From Bacteroidales bacterium UBA1725 (GTDB lineage: Bacteria; Bacteroidota; Bacteroidia; Bacteroidales; UBA932): DNA of 42,807 nucleotides. The stretch spans positions 18,338-61,144 of the forward strand of contig DCIN01000032.1 in NCBI GenBank assembly GCA_002315815.1, read 5' to 3'. Made by a program: the position numbers and the translations under genes. The notes below the pieces were generated by a model. That model was not told where the DNA came from, made no database searches, and saw nothing but the letters and a program-made list of their open reading frames with translations. Shown here piece by piece: positions 25,203-34,267 of this stretch. Position 1 is the first letter of the stretch; every line of letters begins with the position of its first letter.

Positions 25203-26966
25203 ATGTTTTTTCAGCTATTGCTTGCACTCACCGGGTCTGTTGCCGCAGTATCGAGCCCTGACGGAAAACTCAAAATCAACTTTTTATTTCCAGAAACCAC
25301 CTATAATGTCTGTTATGACGGAGTGACAGTGTTGGAGGACTCCCCTCTCGGTCTTCGTGCGGATTTTGGAGATTTCTCCAACGCACTGGTTCCCGAATCT
25401 GTCAGAGAATTCACCCTGGACGAAGAATACAGTCTGGAGACAATCAAGCGCTCGACAATACGGTACAAGGCGAACGGACTGGCTGTCCTCCTGAAAAACG
25501 AACAGGGCCAGAAGATAGAAGTCGAAGTCCGTATCAGCAATAACGATGTGGCTATACGTTACAATGTCCCCAGAGACAGAGATACCGGTTGCATACGCGT
25601 TCTGGATGAAGCTACGGGTTTCCGTTTCCCCGAAGGCACCACCACTTTCCTCTGCCCACAGAGCGACGCTATGATAGGGTGGAAGCGCAGCAAACCCAGT
25701 TATGAAGAAGAGTACAAGGCGGATTCACCGATGGATACAGCTTCACAATATGGTCACGGCTACACCTTCCCCTGTCTTTTCCACGTGGGCGACAGTCACT
25801 GGGTGCTTCTCAACGAAACTGGTGTTGACAGCAGGTACTGCGGTTCCCATTTGAGCGATTTCAGAGACGGCATCTACAAAATCGCCTTCCCTCTTCCTGA
25901 AGAGAACAACGGAAACGGCACATCGGAACCGGCATTCTCTCTGCCCGGCAGTACCCCTTGGCGCACAATTACTGTTGGAGACAATCTCAAGCCCATAGTG
26001 GAAACCACTGCCCCCTGGGACAACGTCAAGCCTTTATATGAAACAACGCACGACTACCGCTACGGAAAGAGCACCTGGAGCTGGATTGTCTGGCAGGATG
26101 CTTCGATGAACTATGGTGATCAGCAGAAATTCATCGACCTTGCCTATGAAATGAACTTCAGCTACATCCTCATAGATGCGGGATGGGACAAGGAAATAGG
26201 GAAGGAGAGGATGAAGGATCTCATCGACTATGCACACTCCAAAAATGTGGACGTTTTCCTATGGTACTCATCCAGCGGATATTGGAATGATATTGTCCAG
26301 AGTCCGATAAATGTGATGGACAATTCGATTGCAAGAAAAGCCGAGATGAAATGGATGGAAAGCCTGGGAGTAAAAGGAATCAAGGTCGATTTCTGGGGAG
26401 GAGACAAACAGGAAACTATGAGATTGTATGAGGAAGTGCTCAGCGATGCTGATGATCACGGACTTATGGTCATTTTCCACGGCTGCACCCTGCCCCGCGG
26501 ATGGGAGCGTATGTATCCCAACTATGTGGGAAGCGAAGCAGTACTGGCATCAGAAAATCTCATTTTCACCCAGCACGCCTGTGATATGGAGGCGTTTAAC
26601 GCCTGTCTGCATCCCTTTATCCGCAATACGGTCGGATGTATGGAATTCGGCGGTGTGATGCTGAACGACAGAATGTCCAAAAACAATGACAGAGGGTCAG
26701 TCCGCAGGACCACTCTCGATTTCGAGCTGGCCACTGCAATAATTTTCCAGAATCCTATACAGAATTTCGCCGTCACACCCCTGAACCTTCAGATTACTCC
26801 GGAATATGCGCTGGACTTTCTTCGCAGTGTTCCCACCACCTGGGATGAAACCGAATTTCTGGACGGCTATCCCGGCAAATTCGTCAAACTCAGAAGGAGG
26901 CACGCCGACAAATGGTACGAGGCCTCAATCGATTCCGACGGCAACGGCTCATTCATAGTATATTAA
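25203..26966 (+). CDS. GH97 glycosidase, retaining (alpha-galactosidase-like) type, short C-terminus
   Basis: The ATG at 25203 gives 587 residues with a short signal peptide (MFFQLLLALTGSVAA); a TTG at 25164 is a poor start. An N-terminal beta-sandwich (about 20-270), where SPDGKLKINF is the family's opening, is followed by a TIM barrel (about 280-540). GIKVDFWGGDKQ places Asp396 where retaining GH97 enzymes (such as the alpha-galactosidase BT1871) have the nucleophile; Glu445 or Glu451 in the SEAVLASEN segment is the likely acid/base. The ending, RRRHADKWYEAS then a stop 16 residues later, omits most of the usual C-terminal beta-sandwich, so the product is about 50-80 residues short. Only 25 bp separate it from the convergent dipeptidase. 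Confidence 0.87.
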   Translation: MFFQLLLALTGSVAAVSSPDGKLKINFLFPETTYNVCYDGVTVLEDSPLGLRADFGDFSNALVPESVREFTLDEEYSLETIKRSTIRYKANGLAVLLKNEQGQKIEVEVRISNNDVAIRYNVPRDRDTGCIRVLDEATGFRFPEGTTTFLCPQSDAMIGWKRSKPSYEEEYKADSPMDTASQYGHGYTFPCLFHVGDSHWVLLNETGVDSRYCGSHLSDFRDGIYKIAFPLPEENNGNGTSEPAFSLPGSTPWRTITVGDNLKPIVETTAPWDNVKPLYETTHDYRYGKSTWSWIVWQDASMNYGDQQKFIDLAYEMNFSYILIDAGWDKEIGKERMKDLIDYAHSKNVDVFLWYSSSGYWNDIVQSPINVMDNSIARKAEMKWMESLGVKGIKVDFWGGDKQETMRLYEEVLSDADDHGLMVIFHGCTLPRGWERMYPNYVGSEAVLASENLIFTQHACDMEAFNACLHPFIRNTVGCMEFGGVMLNDRMSKNNDRGSVRRTTLDFELATAIIFQNPIQNFAVTPLNLQITPEYALDFLRSVPTTWDETEFLDGYPGKFVKLRRRHADKWYEASIDSDGNGSFIVY

Positions 26967-26991
26967 CGAATTGTTTCCGGACTGCAGTCAA

Positions 26992-27921
26992 TCACAGGAG
27001 GCGAAGGAAATTGTCTCCGCAAATCGCTGAAACATCCTCACCGCTGAGACTCGGTTCAGAATACAGGGCCTCCACAAGAGATGGGAACCGGGAAATGTCC
27101 TCCAGTCCCGAAGCTGTCTGTTCTATGCCGTCATAATCCGTTCCAAGTCCCACATTTGCGACACCTGCAATTCGGATCGCATACAGGATATGCTTAACCA
27201 CAATGTCAATTCCGGGACCTTCATTGTCTGTGAGAAACGGCGGATAGATGCTCATCCCTACGACTCCCCCGCTTTCCGCTATTCCTCGTATCAGTTCATC
27301 GCTGATATTGCGTGGGTGAGAGCAAAGAGTCCGGCAGCAACCGTGAGTGTAAACCACCGGGGCATTTGTGACGGAGAGTACGTCAGCCATCGTGGTATCC
27401 GCACTATGTGCAAGATCCACCAGTATCCCCCTTTCATTCAATTCTCTGACCAACCTTTTGCCGAAAGGGCTCAACCCACCCCAACGTGAATGGCCCGTAC
27501 ACGAATCGCCAACCTCATTGTCTTCGCTATGAGTAAGGGTGATATATCGGACTCCCTCTTCATAAAACTTGTCCAGAAGCCTTGTATCCGTCTGTACAGC
27601 AGAGGCATTTTCTATTCCTATCAATATAGATATCAGCCCTTTGCTCTTGTTTACCTCCACATCTTCTTTAGTTCGTGCAAATGCAACGAACTCAGGGTTG
27701 GCAAGCACCTGACGCTTCAGCTCCGCGAGAAGAGAGAAAGCATATTCCGTAGCATCAGCCCCCTTGAGATCAGCCGGGATGTACAAGGCGAAGAAAGAAG
27801 CATCCACTCCTCCCCTTTTCATCTTTGGGAAATCGACCTGGACCAGAGGGTTGTCCAAGGCATAATTCCGCGAACGAAGCATCTGCGACGGTGCATCGCA
27901 ATGCGCATCAAGCACAATCAT
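26992..27921 (-). CDS. Membrane-dipeptidase-like metallopeptidase, M19 family
   Basis: A 309-residue M19 (renal dipeptidase) family protein. Zinc ligands are visible as His7 and Asp9 in LDAHCDAPS, the bridging Glu in IGIENASA, His in LVDLAHSADT and His in VVYTHGCCR; GLGTDYDG supplies the conserved Asp. There is no signal peptide, so it should be cytoplasmic, cleaving dipeptides including those with D-residues at the C-terminal position. It is shorter than the eukaryotic enzymes and matches bacterial forms. Its ATG overlaps the stop of the upstream lipoprotein by one base (TAATG), giving a tight pair. Confidence 0.9.
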   Translation of the reverse strand: MIVLDAHCDAPSQMLRSRNYALDNPLVQVDFPKMKRGGVDASFFALYIPADLKGADATEYAFSLLAELKRQVLANPEFVAFARTKEDVEVNKSKGLISILIGIENASAVQTDTRLLDKFYEEGVRYITLTHSEDNEVGDSCTGHSRWGGLSPFGKRLVRELNERGILVDLAHSADTTMADVLSVTNAPVVYTHGCCRTLCSHPRNISDELIRGIAESGGVVGMSIYPPFLTDNEGPGIDIVVKHILYAIRIAGVANVGLGTDYDGIEQTASGLEDISRFPSLVEALYSEPSLSGEDVSAICGDNFLRLL

Positions 27922-28766
27922 TATTCTTCCGGAAACAGAGGATCCTTAAATGATTCTATTGTAGCTTGTTTCCCCTCTCCGTTGTATGTCACTTTCCAAG
28001 AGTACACTTTGGAATTGATACCGTAATTATAAGCGGATGCTGTCAGATAGAAAGAGTCCCCTTCCTCCAGATTGAAAAAATCGGCGAAATCGCTTGTGAC
28101 CCGACCTTTGTCTTTCTGAGATTCGATGAAGCCATATTCCTGATACATCCACACTACATAATAATGATATAACAACGGAGAGCCTCCGAACTCGGTATCT
28201 ATGGTAGCCTTATCATCATATTCAAAGAAGAAGCACTCTGTTTCATTGGACGGAATGACAGTAAGGACTGAACCTGTCATAGACATTTCAAATGTCATTG
28301 TTGATTGAAGATAAGGCTTGCTCTTGAAACTGCATTTGTGCAACTGGTCAAGCGGGACGCCGTCATTGTCAATCGTGAATACAAAACATACATAGTCGGA
28401 ATCGGGTTCAAGTGACGGAAGATAGCAGAAATCCGCCCCCTGTGAGGTCACTGCCTCGAGAAAATCATCTCCGGTCAGACCAAATTCACTGTATGTTGCC
28501 TTCAAATCAGCCCAATATCTGTCAATGAAGGACTTGTCGTCAGAATACCCGGCCATCTCAGCTGCACTCACACAACCGGGAACATATCTGAAATCATTTG
28601 TGGACGGAATCACGTCCAGCCAAGCCGAATCGAAGAAAATCTTCTCGTCAGCAACTTCAAGCGTATATGTCATTCCGTATGGGTCAATGGAGATTTTCTT
28701 GCAGGATGCAAGCGCCATCGGGAAGAGCAGAGACAAAAAGAGGAAAGAACGCAGAATATGTTTCAT
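27921..28766 (-). CDS. Lipoprotein of unknown function
   Basis: A 281-residue protein with a lipoprotein signal (LLFPMALASCKKI), so it should be anchored in the outer membrane or periplasm. The body is acidic and aromatic-rich, with a segment YLPSLEPDSDYVCFVFTIDN and another ending YLTASAYNYGINSKVYSWK; both resemble strands of FnIII-like beta-sandwiches common in Bacteroidetes surface lipoproteins. No enzyme motif is seen and the protein is not recognised. It is translationally coupled to the dipeptidase (TAATG) and 103 bp downstream of the lipase-like gene. Confidence 0.7.
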   Translation of the reverse strand: MKHILRSFLFLSLLFPMALASCKKISIDPYGMTYTLEVADEKIFFDSAWLDVIPSTNDFRYVPGCVSAAEMAGYSDDKSFIDRYWADLKATYSEFGLTGDDFLEAVTSQGADFCYLPSLEPDSDYVCFVFTIDNDGVPLDQLHKCSFKSKPYLQSTMTFEMSMTGSVLTVIPSNETECFFFEYDDKATIDTEFGGSPLLYHYYVVWMYQEYGFIESQKDKGRVTSDFADFFNLEEGDSFYLTASAYNYGINSKVYSWKVTYNGEGKQATIESFKDPLFPEE

Positions 28767-28869
28767 AACGAGTCAAAAGCCAAAAGCAAACATCAAAAGT
28801 CAATATCTAAATCAGTATCTATATCAGTATCAGCATTGTTCGGTGTAATTACAAAACAACAGCATAGAG

Positions 28870-30117
28870 TCAGTCAATAATCATCAGGACTTTCAGAATG
28901 AACTTGAGAGCGCCTTTCTGATGATTCCCATAATGACCGAAGTCATACTCGATGTTATCGGCCATATATCTGAACTGTCTCTGCATAAGCTGGGAATTGA
29001 TGAACGGAACGGTGCCGTCATCCTCGGAATGGAACATAAAAAGCGGAGCCTGAGGCACATAGTCTCGTGGAATGCTGTTTTCCATCAGTTCAAGATAGAA
29101 ACGGGCTGTCTCCGGTTTGCTCCGGTCAGTTCCCTCCGGAGTCAGAATCATACTCAACTTGTCGGCTCCAATCAATGCGCTCATCTGCGGCACAGTATAT
29201 TTCTTGGAATTGAGCCATTCGTCATAATGGGACTTGAGCGGATCACGGAAGAAATATGACATATCCAGAGGTTTGGCCATTCCTATGCTCATACCCTGAA
29301 TAATCATAGGCACCGCACAGGGAATTCCGGTCACATCCACCTTCACGGAATAATCGTATGTCCTGGCCACATCGTATGGGCCGGCTCCCGCATAGTTTAT
29401 CTTGATTTTGAACTCACCCATATATTCGGGGAAAGTTTCCAGCAGCCTCTGCACGTGCAGGGTTGTGGCTCCACCCTGAGAATAACCAAGAAGCACGACT
29501 TCATCGGAATCAATCTTGATATTTCTCTTCTTTGCCCATTCCCTTACGGCCAGGGCCATATCAATCACGTTTCTGGCCGTCGTCTCTGCCTGCAGATATG
29601 GATGAATCTTGTTTTTGGTCACACCGAAGCCTATGTAATCCGAAATCACAACCATATATCCCTTGGCGGCATAGATTCCCTCGAAACTGAAAGTTTCGGA
29701 CGGACACTCGAAATTTGCCCCTATGGTATAGTGGGAAACTATCATCATATTCTTGATATTTCCGTCCGCAGGATAAATCACCTTTCCGGAAACGGTTATG
29801 GGATTGCCTTGAATGTCAGTACTCTCATAAGTACCCACCACTTCGCACACCCTCGTGGACATAAAAGACGAAACCACGCCGCGGAAGATATCGTTCAAAC
29901 TCGCCGAGGTGGCCTTTGTCTCCTCCTCATCAACGGAAAGGCCGAAATCTACTTTCTCCCACGGTGACTCATCCATCACGTCGGTGACGGAGGTCTTGAG
30001 TACATAGAAAGGACTCTTTTCGTCATCCGGAAAAGTCACATATTCCGGTGTATAATGCTTGCAGGAAACTGATGCCAGCAGGGCAAACGCAAAAAAACAA
30101 AAACGTCTCATAATCAT
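28870..30117 (-). CDS. Lipase-like alpha/beta-hydrolase lipoprotein
   Basis: The 415-residue product (413 if it starts at the in-frame ATG two codons later) has a lipobox, LLASVSCKHY, and an alpha/beta-hydrolase fold resembling the secretory lipase group. The nucleophile elbow is GYSQGG, the Asp candidate lies in FMFHSEDDGTVPF, and the His in FGHYGNHQKGA. A phrase such as GYMVVISDYIGFGVTKNKIH is typical of this family. A role in hydrolysing esters at the outer membrane is inferred; substrate is unknown. It starts one base after the beta-barrel gene stop, so the two should be co-translated. Confidence 0.8.
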   Translation of the reverse strand: MIMRRFCFFAFALLASVSCKHYTPEYVTFPDDEKSPFYVLKTSVTDVMDESPWEKVDFGLSVDEEETKATSASLNDIFRGVVSSFMSTRVCEVVGTYESTDIQGNPITVSGKVIYPADGNIKNMMIVSHYTIGANFECPSETFSFEGIYAAKGYMVVISDYIGFGVTKNKIHPYLQAETTARNVIDMALAVREWAKKRNIKIDSDEVVLLGYSQGGATTLHVQRLLETFPEYMGEFKIKINYAGAGPYDVARTYDYSVKVDVTGIPCAVPMIIQGMSIGMAKPLDMSYFFRDPLKSHYDEWLNSKKYTVPQMSALIGADKLSMILTPEGTDRSKPETARFYLELMENSIPRDYVPQAPLFMFHSEDDGTVPFINSQLMQRQFRYMADNIEYDFGHYGNHQKGALKFILKVLMIID

Positions 30118-30118
30118 A

Positions 30119-30736
30119 TCAGAATCTATAACCTATTGATATGCTGAATATTCTGGAAGCAGCCAAATAAACCTCGTTTTTGCCGTTGAGTGCATTCAAA
30201 CCGCCAAGTTCAAGAGCGCAGAACCAATTGCTGAGAGAAAACGTGCCACCGACCAGAGTAAGTCCCAGAGCGGGAGCGCACTCGGTGCGGTGTCCCTTGT
30301 AATTCACCTCCGTACCGCCATTCACACACAGGCCAAGGCTAAGGCCCGAATAAATCGTGAACCTGTTCTTTCTGAAGTAGGTGAATCTGATGTCCGGAAG
30401 AATGCAGAAATTGGTGAAGTACTCGTTTCTGTTCCAGCCTACCTTCTCCCAATCCAATTGCAGACCGGCACTGAGCCAGTTGTTGAAACGATACTGGTAT
30501 TCGCCGAAAATATGGCCAGTATATCGGTAGTCCCTTTTTTCCGACGAATTGAAGAAAACGGCGGATTCATAAAGCATATCTCCCCAGCCGACTCTGACCT
30601 CGTGTCTGGTCCCGTTTCCAGCCTCGTATCTGGTCTCGTTTCCACTGTGGAAGTTGTCCCTCTTCACTTCTGTACGGGCACTCAAGGACAGAGGAAATAC
30701 TGCAAACAACAGTAATATCAGTATTGATTGTCTCAT
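30119..30736 (-). CDS. Outer-membrane beta-barrel protein
   Basis: Started at the ATG at 30736, this is a 205-residue protein with a signal peptide (MRQSILILLLFAVFPLSLSA). The rest is made of alternating amphipathic strands rich in Tyr, Phe, Trp and Gly (for example GHIFGEYQYRFNNWLSAGLQ) and ends ISIGYRF with a terminal Phe, the BAM recognition signal. It fits a small 8-stranded barrel of the OMP_b-brl type. An in-frame TTG at 30763 lies in the repeat array and is rejected. It heads the run barrel, lipase-like protein, lipoprotein, dipeptidase. Confidence 0.8.
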   Translation of the reverse strand: MRQSILILLLFAVFPLSLSARTEVKRDNFHSGNETRYEAGNGTRHEVRVGWGDMLYESAVFFNSSEKRDYRYTGHIFGEYQYRFNNWLSAGLQLDWEKVGWNRNEYFTNFCILPDIRFTYFRKNRFTIYSGLSLGLCVNGGTEVNYKGHRTECAPALGLTLVGGTFSLSNWFCALELGGLNALNGKNEVYLAASRIFSISIGYRF

Positions 30737-30744
30737 AATGGTTG

Positions 30745-30834
30745 TGTTATCGAATGGTATCAAATAATACGAATGTTATCGAATAATACGAATGTTATCA
30801 AATGTTATCAAATGTTATCAAATGTTATCAAATA
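30745..30834. repeat. Tandem repeat array of 10-bp units before the beta-barrel operon
   Basis: Read on the minus strand, TGATAACATT occurs four times exactly (30830 to 30791), followed by two composite 20-bp units made of CGTATTATT(C/T) plus a variant of the same word (30790-30751), then a last ATAACA. The array starts within the stop codon of the ABC-F gene and ends 9 bases before the beta-barrel ATG at 30736. The unit equals about one helical turn and contains TTTG, resembling a -33 element. Copy number may vary. Confidence 0.93.
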
Positions 30835-32750
30835 AGACTTCCCCACTCATCGGCAAGGGAGTCAAGTTCTCTCTTGTGCTCCAAATAACTGCGCGTAAGT
30901 TCCATAATGTCATCCTTTTCTGTAGGAGAGGCCAGAATGATCTCAATCTTTTTCATCTCCTCTTCGATTCTTGTTATCTCCTTTTCCAAAAAAGCGATTC
31001 TGTTTTTCTTTTTCCTTTCTTCCTTGCTTTTTTCTTTGGAAAAGGCCGAAGCTGAAAAGCCGGCAGCAGATGGCAAAGGAGCTGCGGAGACTGGTTCAGC
31101 GTTTCTTTCCAGTTCGTGAAGACTCTCGATTTTTCTTCTGGCAAGGAAATCGCTCACGCTGCCCAGATGCTCCCGCACTCTGCCGTCGCGGAATTCATAG
31201 ATCTTATCAACCAGACCATCCAGAAAATCCCTGTCGTGAGACACGACAATAAGAGTGCCGTCATAGGCCTTGAGTGCCTGCTTGAGAATATCCTTGGATT
31301 TGATATCCATATGGTTGGTAGGCTCATCAAGTGCCAGAAGATTGTGATTCTGAAGCATAAGCCTGGCCATCCCGAGACGGGCCCTCTCCCCTCCGGACAG
31401 GATATCCACCCTTTTGTCTATGTCCTCGCCCCTGAAAAGGAACTGAGCCAGAATATCACGTAGTTTCGTCCTGACATCACCCGTGGCGACACGGTCGAGG
31501 GTTGAGAATACAGTCTCCTTTTTGTCAAGTACATCCTCTTGATTCTGAGCATAATATCCCAAATCAACATTATGTCCGGTCCTGGCCTCCCCTTCAAAGG
31601 GTCCGAGTTCTCCTGACACTACCCTCATAAGGGTGGTCTTACCTTCTCCGTTTCGGCCAATCAGAGCAACCTTCTCCCCTCTCTTGATTTCTATATTCGC
31701 ACCGCTGAACACCACTTTTCTGCTCCCGTCACTGTTGAGATAGCCGACACAGAGATCGGAGGCGCAGAAAACAATATCTCCGGAACGGGGTGCCGGAGGG
31801 AACTTCACGTGGAGCGTGGCATTGTCTGTCTCATCTATCTCTATTCTGTCAAGTTTCTCCAGAGCCTTGATTCTGGACTGCACCTGATTGGATTTGGTAG
31901 GCTTGTAGCGGAATGTCTGGATGAACTCCTCCGTTTTCTGTATCATCCTCTGCTGATTCTCATAGGCAGCCATCTGCTGCTGAAGACGTTCCGCCCTGAG
32001 TTCCAAATACTTGCTGTACGGAACCTTATAATCATATATATGACCGAGCATCACTTCCACAGTACGGTTTGTCACATTGTCCAGGAATTTTCTATCGTGT
32101 GAGACCAGCAGAATCGAACATTTTTTCTCCTTCAGATAATCCTCCAGCCATTCTATTGACTCGATGTCGAGGTGATTGGTAGGTTCATCAAGCATCAGGA
32201 GATTCGGACTCTGGAGCAGGATTTTGGCGAGTTCTATGCGCATATTCCATCCCTGTGAGAAGGTCTCAGTCTTTCTGCCAAGTTCATCCTCCTTGAATCC
32301 GAGCCCAGTCAGAGTGCGACGGCACTGCACCTCAGGCGGTTCGCCGGAAACCACGCCACGACGGTCTTCAAGCTCCGAAAGCTCAGTTATCAGTTGCATA
32401 TAAGCATCTGATTCATAATCGCTTCTCTCCGATATTTCAGCAGTGACGACCTCAATTCTCCTTTCTATGTCCCTGATTGAATCGAATGCAGACATAGTCT
32501 CCTCCAGTACGCTCTTTCCCTTGTGATGATCCATAATCTGCGGCAGATACCCTACAGTCAGCCTCTGGGGCAAATCAACACGTCCGGAAGTCGGTTTCTG
32601 AATACCGCATATCAACTTCATTATGGTTGACTTGCCGGCACCGTTCTTACCTACGAGCCCGATTTTGTCAGTCTCGGAAATATGGAAGTTGATTTTATCC
32701 AGAAGAGTGAAGGCACCATAGGAGACGCTTATGTCGTCAATAGAAATCAT
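30828..32750 (-). CDS. ABC-F family ATPase (YheS/Uup-like)
   Basis: A 640-residue soluble protein with two ATP-binding cassettes and no membrane segment, as in ABC-F translation factors that act on the ribosome. Walker A motifs are GLVGKNGAGKST (residues about 31-42) and ALIGRNGEGKTT; Walker B regions are LLMLDEPTNHLD and LLALDEPTNHMD. The first signature reads FSQGWNMRIELAK, the second LSGGERARLGMAR. The linker (about 240-310) has RYKPTKSNQVQSRIKALEKL, the P-site tRNA interaction motif region. A C-terminal coiled-coil rich in Lys and Glu (about 565-630) is preceded by an Ala/Ser-rich spacer. It lies 18 bp downstream of the CBM9-like gene. Confidence 0.9.
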   Translation of the reverse strand: MISIDDISVSYGAFTLLDKINFHISETDKIGLVGKNGAGKSTIMKLICGIQKPTSGRVDLPQRLTVGYLPQIMDHHKGKSVLEETMSAFDSIRDIERRIEVVTAEISERSDYESDAYMQLITELSELEDRRGVVSGEPPEVQCRRTLTGLGFKEDELGRKTETFSQGWNMRIELAKILLQSPNLLMLDEPTNHLDIESIEWLEDYLKEKKCSILLVSHDRKFLDNVTNRTVEVMLGHIYDYKVPYSKYLELRAERLQQQMAAYENQQRMIQKTEEFIQTFRYKPTKSNQVQSRIKALEKLDRIEIDETDNATLHVKFPPAPRSGDIVFCASDLCVGYLNSDGSRKVVFSGANIEIKRGEKVALIGRNGEGKTTLMRVVSGELGPFEGEARTGHNVDLGYYAQNQEDVLDKKETVFSTLDRVATGDVRTKLRDILAQFLFRGEDIDKRVDILSGGERARLGMARLMLQNHNLLALDEPTNHMDIKSKDILKQALKAYDGTLIVVSHDRDFLDGLVDKIYEFRDGRVREHLGSVSDFLARRKIESLHELERNAEPVSAAPLPSAAGFSASAFSKEKSKEERKKKNRIAFLEKEITRIEEEMKKIEIILASPTEKDDIMELTRSYLEHKRELDSLADEWGSLI

Positions 32751-32768
32751 CCGTGGATTATGAAATTA

Positions 32769-33488
32769 TCAGAAGAACAAAAGATTGCCGAAAAAATCCG
32801 GCCTGTGAAAATCCGGCGAGACAGTGTTTATCGGAAAGTATGAGAGATAATGAGGATGTAAGGTGTTGCCGCATTTGTAAATGTTACAGCGCATCTTTGC
32901 TCCGGGAAGAAGGATATTGCCGGCAAAGAAGGAGGAAACCGGTATCTTGAGTGCGATTTCCCAGCTGCGTATGCCGGAAAGGATACCGAACGGAACGACC
33001 CCAAGACTGGTCCAGCGGCTTATCTGAGCTAAGGCAGCGGCCGGGGCTTGAAGCCTGTCGGCACGACCGGGACCATAACAAAAATACAGTGCCCCCAGAC
33101 AATTACATTCAATATTGTAATAACCTGAGTGATTGCTGCCGGCATCAGCATTTTCAGATAAAGGACAATCAGAGTCCGGAGAAAGAAAGAGTTCGAAGCA
33201 GGAATCCTCCCATACCTTGCTGAAATCCTGTGAAAAATCTCCCTTTACACTGTTCTCTGTCACCATACAGTGCAGCATCAATGAGTCACAGTCGTGGGCC
33301 AGGGCAAACTGAACGGATGGCTTGTCCGGAAAAGATTCAGGCCAGTTCACACAACCCAGGTTGTGATATTCAACATCCGACCTGCGGAACAGTGCCGGGA
33401 TTTCCGATGCAACATCCACCCCACCCGGCATCATCCGAGGCACTTTCAGGCATATACCCGAATTCCATTCGACAGGCTTTTGCATCAT
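32769..33488 (-). CDS. CBM9-like carbohydrate-binding domain protein
   Basis: A 239-residue protein consisting of a single CBM9-like beta-sandwich. DSLMLHCMVTENSVKGDF, VWEDSCFELFLSPD and SGYYNIECNCLGALYF follow the family's conserved order, and the ending LHPHYLSYFPINTVSPDFHRPDFFG is typical of the stand-alone Bacteroidetes versions. There is no signal peptide, so it seems cytoplasmic, and no catalytic domain. The sugar ligand is unknown. Its ATG overlaps the tatC stop by 4 bp, so it is co-translated with a protein-export component. Confidence 0.82.
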   Translation of the reverse strand: MMQKPVEWNSGICLKVPRMMPGGVDVASEIPALFRRSDVEYHNLGCVNWPESFPDKPSVQFALAHDCDSLMLHCMVTENSVKGDFSQDFSKVWEDSCFELFLSPDSDCPLSENADAGSNHSGYYNIECNCLGALYFCYGPGRADRLQAPAAALAQISRWTSLGVVPFGILSGIRSWEIALKIPVSSFFAGNILLPGAKMRCNIYKCGNTLHPHYLSYFPINTVSPDFHRPDFFGNLLFF

Positions 33489-34267
33489 ATCGTCTGATTC
33501 CTTGTTTCATTATCTGTCCTGCACATCAGAATGGACATCTCGTACAATGAGTATAATGGGAGCGCAAGCACTATCATCGACAGGGGATCAGCAGGAGTGA
33601 TGATTGCCGATACGCACAGGACGGCTACAATTGCGTGTCTGCGATACTTGCGCAACAGCTTCCGGGTCACTATTCCGAGCGAGGACAATAACATCACGAC
33701 AGAGGGGAATTCGAACACCACTCCTATCATAAGTACCATCGACATAAAAAGTGACATATACGAAGTGAGCGATATGGTGTTCTCAACACTTTCACTTACC
33801 TTATAGTCGGCGAAAAAGTTCAAGCACATCGGCAACACGACGAAAAAACCGACCAGAACACCGAGGTAGAAGAAGATAGTGGAAAGACCGAACGCCTTGC
33901 GTACTGAGCGTCTCTCATTACGATACAGTGCCGGAGCTATGAATTCCCACAGCTGATATACTATATACGGAAACGAAATCACGACACCTGCAGCCAAAGC
34001 GGCCCTGAGGTGGACAAAGAACTGGGTACTGATTTCTATATTGATGATTTTCATCCCGAAATCAATTCCCAGAAGCCGGTATGTGATGAAATCCGACTTC
34101 AGAGGGGCCAGTATGACTCCGTCAAAAAGAATACGCTTGAAGCAGAACGCCAGAACAGAAAAAAGGGCGACAGCAGCGAGAGAACGAAAAATATTGCTTC
34201 TGAGAGCATCAAGATGATCCCAAAAGGTCATTTCCAATTCCGGCTGCTTGCCCGCGGTAGCCATCAC
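33485..34267 (-). CDS. tatC: Sec-independent protein translocase TatC
   Basis: A 260-residue integral membrane protein with six membrane segments. The N-terminal EMTFWDHLDALRSNIFRSL is the cytoplasmic signature that reads twin-arginine signals, and FSFPYIVYQLWEFIAPALY-like sequence (here VVISFPYIVYQLWEFIAPAL) with the ERR after it is diagnostic. The ITPADPLSMIVLALPLYSLYE block near the end contains the last two helices. It overlaps tatA by 4 bp upstream and the CBM9-like gene by 4 bp downstream. With TatA it forms a minimal two-component Tat system; no tatB is visible. Confidence 0.97.
   Translation of the reverse strand: MMATAGKQPELEMTFWDHLDALRSNIFRSLAAVALFSVLAFCFKRILFDGVILAPLKSDFITYRLLGIDFGMKIINIEISTQFFVHLRAALAAGVVISFPYIVYQLWEFIAPALYRNERRSVRKAFGLSTIFFYLGVLVGFFVVLPMCLNFFADYKVSESVENTISLTSYMSLFMSMVLMIGVVFEFPSVVMLLSSLGIVTRKLLRKYRRHAIVAVLCVSAIITPADPLSMIVLALPLYSLYEMSILMCRTDNETRNQTI

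Noticed and set aside
26980..26989. Perfect palindrome GACTGCAGTC between the convergent GH97 and dipeptidase genes as a terminator
   Set aside because: No loop and no T run on either side; too short to be a meaningful terminator.
30745..30834. CRISPR array
   Set aside because: Units are only 10 bp, contiguous and without spacers, and no cas genes are present.
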